From contig DMNK01000084.1 in NCBI GenBank assembly GCA_003453695.1, positions 1 through 5,908 of the forward strand: a DNA stretch of 5,908 nt. The letters run 5' to 3'. Below, one piece after another: positions 1 to 5,160 of the stretch. The notes under the pieces are model-generated. The model did no database searches. It saw only the letters and a list, made by a program, of their open reading frames with translations, and was not told the DNA's origin. The position numbers and the translations under genes are program-made. How positions within the stretch are numbered: the first letter of the stretch is position 1; each line of letters starts with the position of its first letter. The DNA is from Acidimicrobiaceae bacterium (lineage in GTDB: Bacteria > Actinomycetota > Acidimicrobiia > Acidimicrobiales > UBA8190).

Positions 1-1089
1 CAGGGCGGCTCGGACGTGCGCGCCAACATCACCACCGCCGTCGCCGACGACGAGGTGCCCGGCTTCACCTACCGCCTCGTCGGCCACAAGTGGTTCTGCT
101 CGGCCCCCATGTGCGACGCCTTCTTGGTCCTGGCCAAGTCGCGAGGCGGGTTGTCGTGCTTCCTCATGCCGCGCGTCCTCTCCGACGGCCGCCACAACGC
201 CATGCACCTGGCCCGTCTCAAGGACAAGCTGGGCAACAGGTCGAACGCCTCGGCCGAGATCGAGCTGCACGGAGCCCTGGCCTTCCTGGTGGGCGAGGAA
301 GGACGGGGCGTGCGCACCATCGTCGACATGGTCAACTGCACGCGCCTCGACTGCGTCACGGGCTCGGCCGCCCTCATGCGTCAAGCGCTGGTGCAGGCTG
401 TGCACCATGCCCGTCACCGCCACGCCTTCGGAAGCCGGCTCGTGGAGCAACCCCTCATGGCCAACGTGCTCGCCGACCTGGCCCTCGAGTCGGAGGCGGC
501 GACGTCGCTCATGGTCCGCCTGGCCGGCGCCGCCGACCAGGCCGAGGGCGACGAGCAGGAGGAGCGCCTGCGGCGCATCGGCACGGCGGTGGGCAAGTAC
601 TGGGTGTGCAAGCGCACGCCCCCCATGGTCGCCGAGGCTCTCGAGTGCCTGGGGGGCAACGGTTACGTGGAGGAGTCGGTGATGCCCCGGCTGCTGCGCG
701 AAGCGCCGCTCAATTCGATCTGGGAGGGGTCGGGGAACGTCAACGCCCTCGACGTCCTGCGGGCCGCCGCCAAGGAGCCCGGCGTGGTCGACGCCCTCTT
801 CGGCGAGCTGGGCCAGGCGGCCGGTGGCGACCGCCGCCTGGACGACCACGTCGGCGCCCTGCGCAAGGAGCTCGACCACGGCACCGACCTCGAGTACCGG
901 GCCCGGCGGCTGGTCGAGGCCATGGCGCTGGCGCTGCAGGGGTCGCTGCTCGTGCGGTTCGCACCCACCGCCGTGGCCGACGCCTTCTGCGCCTCGCGCC
1001 TGGGCGGCGACGGAGGTCACGCCTTTGGGACGCTCCCCTCCGGTGTCGACTGCAGCGCCGTCCTGGAGCGTGCTGCACCCGGCCTCTGA
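1..1089 (+). CDS. aidB: AidB-type acyl-CoA dehydrogenase, 5' end missing
   Basis: Partial gene: the frame is open from the first base, so 362 codons of the C-terminal part are present and roughly 180 N-terminal residues lie outside the window (E. coli AidB is about 541 aa). What is seen matches AidB collinearly: QGGSDVR at the very start (FAD/substrate-side loop), GHKWF at residues 28-32 in the middle beta domain, a RLKDKLGNRSNAS block near residues 72-84, LGGNGY at 217-222, and REAPLNSIWEGSGN at 233-246, where the acyl-CoA dehydrogenase catalytic-base glutamate is E242. The AidB-like C-terminal extension after this motif is also present. The family is an FAD flavoprotein. E. coli AidB is induced in the alkylation (Ada) response and binds DNA, but its physiological substrate is unsettled, and many actinobacterial members may be ordinary acyl-CoA dehydrogenases. 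No Ada box or other alkylation gene is visible here, so a repair role is inference only. It heads, or is part of, a + strand run with the next two genes. Confidence 0.9.
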   Translation, partial: QGGSDVRANITTAVADDEVPGFTYRLVGHKWFCSAPMCDAFLVLAKSRGGLSCFLMPRVLSDGRHNAMHLARLKDKLGNRSNASAEIELHGALAFLVGEEGRGVRTIVDMVNCTRLDCVTGSAALMRQALVQAVHHARHRHAFGSRLVEQPLMANVLADLALESEAATSLMVRLAGAADQAEGDEQEERLRRIGTAVGKYWVCKRTPPMVAEALECLGGNGYVEESVMPRLLREAPLNSIWEGSGNVNALDVLRAAAKEPGVVDALFGELGQAAGGDRRLDDHVGALRKELDHGTDLEYRARRLVEAMALALQGSLLVRFAPTAVADAFCASRLGGDGGHAFGTLPSGVDCSAVLERAAPGL

Positions 1090-1111
1090 GCGCCGAGCAC
1101 CGGTCGCCACC

Positions 1112-1708
1112 GTGCCCGAGTTCTTCGACGTGGTGCGTTCGCAGCGGGCGTGCCGCGCCTTCGCCCCCGATCCCCTCTCCGACGAGTTGGTGGAGCAGGT
1201 GCTCGAGGCGGCGACCCACGCGCCCAGCGCCGAGAACCGTCAGCCGTGGGTGTTCGTGGTGGTGCGCGACGACAAGGAGCGCGCCGTCCTCGGCGAGCTC
1301 ACCCGGCGGGCGTGGGAGGGAGGCGGCCGGCGCCACTCCGAGCGCCGGCTCGCGGCCGGCCTGCTCCGAGACGTCGACCACGGTGCCACCGGCGGGGTGG
1401 CGGCAGCGCCCGTGGTGGTGGTCGTGTGCGCCGACACCGAGGCGGTGAGCCCGGCGGTCCTCGAAGCCTCGATCTTCCCGGCGGTGCAGAACCTGCTTCT
1501 CGCCGCCGGCGCCCTGGGGCTCGGGAGTGCGCTCACGACCTTGCCGCTCGCCTTCTCGGCCGAGATGGCCGACGCGCTCGGGCTGCCCGACGCCCTGCGT
1601 CCCGTGGCCGTGGTGCCCTTGGGCCGTCCCGCCCGCCCTCTGGGCGCGCCGAAGCGGCGGCCGGTGTCGGAGGTGGCCCATCGCGAGCGCTTCGGCGCCG
1701 GCTGGTAG
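1112..1708 (+). CDS. Nitroreductase family protein (FMN-dependent, putative)
   Basis: 198 aa with a GTG start. Residues 1-25 have the nitroreductase opening (FFDVVRSQRACRAFAPDPLS), whose Arg/Ser residues normally contact the FMN phosphate. HAPSAENRQPW at 36-46 is the second FMN-binding segment. The long helix SIFPAVQNLLLAAGALGLGS at 120-139 forms the dimer core, and PLGRPARP at 169-176 is the usual C-terminal FMN loop. Length is normal for a compact single-domain member. Family members use NAD(P)H to reduce nitro groups, quinones, enones or similar acceptors; the substrate here is unknown. The frame extends further upstream, but only the GTG at 1112 places the conserved N-terminus correctly. 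A GTG at 1070 would overlap aidB by 20 bases and add an unconserved 14-residue leader. No Shine-Dalgarno sequence is visible before 1112; the 22-base gap to aidB suggests reinitiation or coupling. The protein is predicted cytoplasmic, with no signal peptide. Confidence 0.88.
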   Translation: MPEFFDVVRSQRACRAFAPDPLSDELVEQVLEAATHAPSAENRQPWVFVVVRDDKERAVLGELTRRAWEGGGRRHSERRLAAGLLRDVDHGATGGVAAAPVVVVVCADTEAVSPAVLEASIFPAVQNLLLAAGALGLGSALTTLPLAFSAEMADALGLPDALRPVAVVPLGRPARPLGAPKRRPVSEVAHRERFGAGW

Positions 1709-1716
1709 CGGCGCCG
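1693..1716 (+). promoter_or_regulatory. GC hairpin across the nitroreductase/SRPBCC junction
   Basis: The self-complementary octamer CGGCGCCG occurs at 1693-1700 and again at 1709-1716, separated by 8 bases that end in the nitroreductase TAG stop (1706-1708). The RNA can fold into an all-GC 8-bp stem with an 8-base loop. The last stem base is the first base of the SRPBCC GTG start. The geometry fits a structure that limits independent initiation at the downstream start until ribosomes finishing the upstream gene open it. The pairing is seen directly; the regulatory role is inferred, and such octamers are not rare in DNA this GC-rich. Confidence 0.35.
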
Positions 1717-2267
1717 TGCACCATCACGAATACGCCGTGGAGGTCGACGGCACACCCGAGGAGGTGTGGTCGTTGTTCTGGTACCGCGGCCCCCGCCCGC
1801 CGGGCCAGGGGCCGGTGCACATCGAGATCCTCCATCCGGGTGACGACGTGGGGGAGGGGCTGGTGCGGCACTGCACCTTCCGGGTCCCCCGCTATCTCCT
1901 GACCGGCGGGGTGGGCCATTCCTGGGAATGGCTCACCCAGGTGAAGCCGCACGAGTCGTGGAAGTACGACGCCGTCGGCAAGCCGCTGTGGAGCAAGGCC
2001 GAGGGCTGGACGCGCCTCGAGGCCATGGACGGGGGCCGGACCCGCATACACTTCAGCGAGACCTACCACGCCTTCAACCCGCTGTGGCGGGCGCTGCTCG
2101 AAGCGCGCGTGCACCGCTTCATCTCCAAGGACAACGATTCGCTCATCGCCGGGGCCATGGCCGAGGGGCTGCGGCGTCTGCGCCAGGCGCGTGGCGTCGG
2201 GAAGGCCGGTGTGACCGAGGTCCCGGACCGAGCGGAGTCGCCCCAAGCGGAGCCGCCCGCCGACTAG
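1716..2267 (+). CDS. SRPBCC family (START/Bet v1-like) ligand-binding protein
   Basis: 183 aa with a GTG start, 7 bases after the nitroreductase stop. The N-terminus HHEYAVEVDGTPEEVWSLFW (residues 3-22) is the first beta strand and helix of the helix-grip fold. RHCTFRVPRYLL (51-62), the WEW strand near 70-72, WKYDAVGKPLWSKAEGWTRLE (82-102), TRIHFSETYHAF (109-120) and a long amphipathic C-terminal helix (122-158) follow in the expected order for the polyketide cyclase/dehydrase/lipid transport group. These proteins hold hydrophobic ligands in an internal cavity; some catalyse cyclisation or dehydration. Ligand and role cannot be assigned here. Residues about 160-183 form a Pro/Ala/Glu-rich tail outside the fold and include an imperfect 15-base duplication. 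There is no Shine-Dalgarno sequence, and the start codon lies at the edge of a GC-rich hairpin (1693-1716). Tight linkage with an acyl-CoA dehydrogenase-like flavoprotein and a nitroreductase suggests a shared hydrophobic or CoA-linked substrate, which is inference. Confidence 0.8.
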   Translation: MHHHEYAVEVDGTPEEVWSLFWYRGPRPPGQGPVHIEILHPGDDVGEGLVRHCTFRVPRYLLTGGVGHSWEWLTQVKPHESWKYDAVGKPLWSKAEGWTRLEAMDGGRTRIHFSETYHAFNPLWRALLEARVHRFISKDNDSLIAGAMAEGLRRLRQARGVGKAGVTEVPDRAESPQAEPPAD

Positions 2268-2275
2268 CAGTGTCC

Positions 2276-3427
2276 TCAGGGGGCTCCCGCGCCGGAGAAC
2301 TGGTGGAGGCGCATGTCCTCCACCAGTGCGGCCAGGGACCTCTCGCTCCGGTTCGACTGCCCCCAGGCGGCGGCGAGCGGTGCCGGCCCGCCGAAGAGCC
2401 AGCCTTGGCCGAAGCGGAGCCCCCAGCGCTGCAGTTCGTCCGCCTCGGCCTGGGTCTCGACGCACTCGGCCACCAAAAGGGCGCCGATGTCGCGGGCGAA
2501 GGAGACGAAGGCGGCCATGAGGCTGCGGCGGGCCGGGTCGATGTCGACGGCCCGCACCAGTGAACCGTCCACCTTGATCACGTCGGGAGCCAGGTCGACG
2601 ATGTGGCGGAAGCTGGCGTACCCCGCCCCCGCATCGTCCACCACGATCAGCACACCGCAACGGCGGAGGTGCTCCACGGTCTCACGGAAGCGGTGGTAGT
2701 TCTCGACCAAGACGTGCTCGGTGACCTCCACGGCGAGACGGCGCGGCCACCGCTGACAGAGCACGGCCACCACCTCGTCACTCGAGAGAAGGTCCGGACT
2801 GGCGTTGAGGCTCAAGGTCGTCCCCACCGGCAACCCCTCGATCCCGGAGAGTGCCGAGCGTATGGCGTGTGCCTCGAGGGTGGCGCCCATCCCCACCGAT
2901 GCCGCCCGCTCGAACCACACGTCGGGCCCCTCCGAGTCGGGGAAGCGGCTCAAGGCTTCGTAGGCCACGACCCGCCCGTTCTCCATGTCGACGATGGGCT
3001 GGTACACCGTGGCCAGCCCGCGGTCGGCGACCACGGCCTCGACTCGGGCCCGCGCCTCGTCGCGCTCGTGTTGCTGGCGGCGCGAGCTCGCCAGCTGGGC
3101 TTCCAGGTCCGCTTCGACCTGGGCCCGCAGCGCCGTCTCCCTGGTGCATCGCCGGGCGTCGATCACGGCGATGGGGAGCCACAGAAGCGCCATGGCCACA
3201 ACCAGTGCGCCGAGCACCCCCGGTGCGCCCCGCAGGGCGCCGGCGAGATGGGCGAAGGCCGCCGTCCCCGCCGACAGAGCGGTGACGGCGGCGAGGAAGA
3301 CGAGCACCACCGCCGCCTCCCCGCGATGGCGGACGACCCGTCGCGCCGCGCGACGCAGCAGTCCGCCCTCACCCGGCGGCGTGGCGCAGAGCGAGAAGGC
3401 CGGCGCCTCGGACCGGGGCTCGTTCAC
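2276..3427 (-). CDS. Membrane-anchored EAL-domain c-di-GMP phosphodiesterase
   Basis: 383 aa with a GTG start that shares GTGA with the stop of the upstream GGDEF-EAL gene (4-base overlap, translational coupling); a second GTG one codon earlier (3430-3428) is equally possible. Arg-rich residues 25-36 precede two hydrophobic helices at about 38-61 and 68-90, joined by a very short loop, so both termini should be cytoplasmic. A charged helical, coiled-coil-like linker runs over 92-132. The EAL domain spans about 138-355. Expected metal and catalytic residues are present: E157 in YEALSRF, N208 in SLNASP, E234 in VEVTE, D264-D265, K285 in VIKVD, E321 and E324 in AECVET, and Q341 before GWLFG. Loop 6 reads DDAGAGYAS instead of the common DDFGTGYSS. 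Known EAL enzymes hydrolyse c-di-GMP to pGpG; conserved residues suggest activity here. No periplasmic sensory domain is visible, so the anchor may serve localisation or dimerisation. Confidence 0.9.
   Translation of the reverse strand: MNEPRSEAPAFSLCATPPGEGGLLRRAARRVVRHRGEAAVVLVFLAAVTALSAGTAAFAHLAGALRGAPGVLGALVVAMALLWLPIAVIDARRCTRETALRAQVEADLEAQLASSRRQQHERDEARARVEAVVADRGLATVYQPIVDMENGRVVAYEALSRFPDSEGPDVWFERAASVGMGATLEAHAIRSALSGIEGLPVGTTLSLNASPDLLSSDEVVAVLCQRWPRRLAVEVTEHVLVENYHRFRETVEHLRRCGVLIVVDDAGAGYASFRHIVDLAPDVIKVDGSLVRAVDIDPARRSLMAAFVSFARDIGALLVAECVETQAEADELQRWGLRFGQGWLFGGPAPLAAAWGQSNRSERSLAALVEDMRLHQFSGAGAP
2299..2327 (+). terminator. Candidate terminator hairpin for the + strand run, inside the convergent EAL gene
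   Basis: A perfect 11-bp inverted repeat, ACTGGTGGAGG (2299-2309) and CCTCCACCAGT (2317-2327), has a 7-base loop. It starts 32 bases after the SRPBCC stop and is the strongest hairpin seen near the convergent 3' ends. No T-run follows on the + strand, so it is not a classical Rho-independent terminator; actinobacteria are often reported to use hairpins without U-tracts. On the - strand it lies within the last 20 or so codons of the EAL gene, upstream of its stop, so it cannot be that gene's terminator unless it acts as a 3'-end stabiliser after processing. Confidence 0.45.
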
Positions 3428-5025
3428 CACCGCGCCCCGCCTTTCACGAGCTGGGCGAGCTCGTCGGCCCGCATGGGACGGGCGAAGTGGTAGCCCTGGG
3501 CGTGCTGGCAAGCCAGATGACGCAGTGCGTAGAGCTGTTGGCTCGTCTCCACCCCTTCGGCCACCACCGTCACCTTGAGGGCGCGGGCGATCCCGAGGAT
3601 GGCGGTCACGATGGCCGAGTCGTGCGGGTCGGTGCCGAGCCCGCTGATGAAGGCACGGTCGATCTTGATGATGTCGATGGGGAATCGCTTCAGGTGGTCG
3701 AGCGACGAGCAACCCACGCCGAAGTCGTCGATGGCGATCCGGACCCCGAGCTCCTTCAACTCCTCGAGCGCCAGGAGACAGCGGATCGGGTCGCTCATGA
3801 GGACACCTTCGGTGATCTCGAGGACGACGCTGTGCGGCTCGACCGAGTGCCGGGCCAGCACCCCGGCGACCGATTCGGTGAAGCGGCTGCGCAGCTGGCG
3901 CACAGACACGTTCACCGACATCGAGAGCGGCACGTGGGGGACCTCGGTGCGCCACAGCGCGAGTTGGCGGCACGCTTCGTCGAGGACCCGCACCCCGAGG
4001 GGCACGATGAGCCCGGTCTCCTCCGCCACGGCCACGAAGTCGTCGGGCAGGATCAGGCCCCGTTCGGGGTCTTCCCAGCGAACGAGCGCCTCGACCCCTT
4101 CGACCCAGCCGGCCTCCAAGGAGACGATGGGCTGGTAGGCGACGAAGAACTCGTCCTCCTCCAGGGCTCGGCGCAGCGCCTTCTCGGTGTGGCGCCTGGC
4201 CTCGGCCCGCGTCCGCATCTCCTGGTCGAAGAGCTCGGTGCGGGCCCGGCCCTCCACCTTGGCGTGGTACATGGCGGCGTCGGCGTCGCGCAGCAGCTCC
4301 TCGGGGGTGGACGTCGGGCTCCCCACCGCCACGCCCAGGCTCGCCGAGACGTAGACGTCCTCCCCGCCGAGCGAGATGGGCTGCTCGATGACCTTGCGCA
4401 GCCGGTCGGCGACCTGTGTCGCCTCCTCCGTGTTCGCGACCTCCTCGCACACCACGACGAACTCGTCGCCGCCGAAGCGGGCGACCGTGTCGCCCGAGCG
4501 GACCGCCGAGGACAAGCGCTCTGCCACCGAGCGCAGAAGGGCGTCCCCGTCGGCGTGGCCCTGGGTGTCGTTGATCAGCTTGAAGTGGTCGAGGTCGAGG
4601 AAGGCGATGGCCACGCAGGTGCCCGAGCGGGCCGCCCGGGCAAGGGCCTGGCTGATGCGGTCCTCGAGGAGGGCCCGGTTGGGCAGTCCCGTCAGGTGGT
4701 CGTGCAGTGCCTGATGGGAGAGCACCTCGAGAAGGTTGCGGTCCCCGCCGGCCTCCGTCACGACCACCCACTGCACGGGAGTCCCGTCCGGCGTCCTGCC
4801 GGGGGCGGTCCGCAGTGTGAGGCGCCAGGGCTCCTGGGTCACGCGGCCCTCCAAGGCGTGTAGGTCGAGGCGGGCGACGTCCGGCCCCAGGAGCTCTTCG
4901 GCCTCGCGGCTCCACAGCACGGGAGCACCGGACTCGTCGAGCGCCAGCACGGCGACGGGCACGTCTTCGAGGCAACCGCCGAGCGGCTCCCGAACCGCCG
5001 TCAGGCCGCGATGAGAGATCGCCAC
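3424..5025 (-). CDS. PAS-like/GGDEF/EAL dual-domain c-di-GMP enzyme
   Basis: 533 aa from the GTG at 5025-5023. Residues about 18-92 resemble a shortened PAS sensor (VPVAVLALDESGAPVLWSRE, then a terminal strand at 83-90). GGDEF spans about 105-265: DHLTGLPNR, FLDLDHFK with D144 as a metal ligand, N152-D153, and an intact GGDEF at 185-189. RSGD at 176-179, five residues before it, is a canonical RxxD product-inhibition site. EAL spans about 290-528: E312-A-L, N372, E403 in LEITE, D433-D434, K454, E490 and E493 in AEGVET, and Q510 before GYHFARP. Both the diguanylate cyclase and phosphodiesterase halves therefore look competent; which dominates cannot be read. Loop 6 is DDFGVGCSS. Cytoplasmic, with no TM segment. 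The frame runs open far upstream, but wobble positions stop being GC-dominated beyond about 5070. The chosen GTG has GAAGG 8 bases upstream; alternatives are GTG 5034, TTG 5082 and ATG 5142. Confidence 0.92.
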   Translation of the reverse strand: MAISHRGLTAVREPLGGCLEDVPVAVLALDESGAPVLWSREAEELLGPDVARLDLHALEGRVTQEPWRLTLRTAPGRTPDGTPVQWVVVTEAGGDRNLLEVLSHQALHDHLTGLPNRALLEDRISQALARAARSGTCVAIAFLDLDHFKLINDTQGHADGDALLRSVAERLSSAVRSGDTVARFGGDEFVVVCEEVANTEEATQVADRLRKVIEQPISLGGEDVYVSASLGVAVGSPTSTPEELLRDADAAMYHAKVEGRARTELFDQEMRTRAEARRHTEKALRRALEEDEFFVAYQPIVSLEAGWVEGVEALVRWEDPERGLILPDDFVAVAEETGLIVPLGVRVLDEACRQLALWRTEVPHVPLSMSVNVSVRQLRSRFTESVAGVLARHSVEPHSVVLEITEGVLMSDPIRCLLALEELKELGVRIAIDDFGVGCSSLDHLKRFPIDIIKIDRAFISGLGTDPHDSAIVTAILGIARALKVTVVAEGVETSQQLYALRHLACQHAQGYHFARPMRADELAQLVKGGARW

Positions 5026-5038
5026 CTTCGCCACCTTC
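5021..5038 (-). repeat. Two tandem 9-base units at the GGDEF-EAL start
   Basis: On the - strand GAAGGTGGC is repeated exactly (5038-5030, then 5029-5021). Each unit holds an SD-like GAAGG overlapping a GTG. The GAAGG of the first copy sits 8 bases before the GTG of the second (5025-5023), which is why that start is preferred. The GTG in the first copy (5034-5032) lacks its own Shine-Dalgarno sequence. A change in copy number would add or remove Lys-Val-Ala codons or the ribosome-binding site. Confidence 0.6.
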
Positions 5039-5077
5039 GGGTCATCGGCCAGTTGCCGCTGCCGAGTTAGACGGATA

Positions 5078-5088
5078 GACAAATTGTC
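5078..5088. repeat. Short palindrome GACAAATTGTC, possible operator
   Basis: GACAA and TTGTC flank a single central A in the AT-rich part of the divergent region. The size and symmetry fit half of a dimeric regulator site. No regulator gene is in the window, and an 11-base palindrome could occur by chance. Confidence 0.3.
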
Positions 5089-5120
5089 CTGGCTTTGGGG
5101 CCCAGTGGACGCTCGGGTAT

Positions 5121-5134
5121 GGGACTTTGGTCCC
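5121..5134. repeat. Small hairpin in the sulfurtransferase leader
   Basis: GGGAC (5121-5125) and GTCCC (5130-5134) pair perfectly around a TTTG loop. Weaker flanking pairing is possible between GGG at 5115-5117 and downstream C residues. It lies between the candidate -10 and the ribosome-binding site, so it could be an operator or an element at the transcript 5' end. Function is inferred only. Confidence 0.3.
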
Positions 5135-5150
5135 TGCCCCATCGATGTAC

Positions 5151-5157
5151 AGGGAGG
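5151..5157 (+). promoter_or_regulatory. Ribosome binding site of the sulfurtransferase gene
   Basis: AGGGAGG is the only strong Shine-Dalgarno sequence seen in the window. It ends 3 bases before the ATG at 5161; the spacing is short but fixes this start, which also matches the start of CysA2-like proteins. Confidence 0.75.
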
Positions 5158-5160
5158 GTC

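Larger units (their letters stand above)
5026..5160. promoter_or_regulatory. Divergent promoter region between the c-di-GMP operon and sulfurtransferase
   Basis: This is the only sizeable non-coding stretch in the window and is visibly less GC-rich, especially 5065-5130. It must hold the promoter of the - strand operon, unless that gene starts at 5142, and the + strand promoter. A weak + strand candidate is TTGGGG (5095-5100), 17 bases, then TATGGG (5118-5123), giving a leader of about 30 bases before the ATG at 5161. I could not pick a convincing - strand promoter. Two inverted repeats within it are listed separately. Confidence 0.5.

Noticed and set aside
90..1448. Long + strand open frame overlapping aidB and nitroreductase in another frame.
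   Set aside because: The Arg/Gly/Pro/Ala-rich low-complexity translation is typical of a shadow frame in GC-rich DNA.
740..2660. Two long - strand open frames opposite aidB, nitroreductase and SRPBCC.
   Set aside because: They are Arg/Gly/Pro-rich shadows; the + strand frames carry the conserved family motifs.
3487..4863. Long + strand open frame (458 codons) opposite the GGDEF-EAL gene.
   Set aside because: Its His/Asp/Val/Leu-rich translation is the mirror of a conserved gene and shows no recognisable domain.
2276..4975. Reading the EAL gene frame as one 899-codon protein.
   Set aside because: Everything upstream of about 3430 in this frame is a shadow of the GGDEF-EAL gene; real similarity begins at the GTGA overlap.
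5026..5142. ATG at 5142-5140 as the GGDEF-EAL start.
   Set aside because: It has no Shine-Dalgarno sequence, lies 18 bases from the divergent ATG, and the added 39 codons have mixed wobble bases and no family similarity. It is kept only as an alternative.
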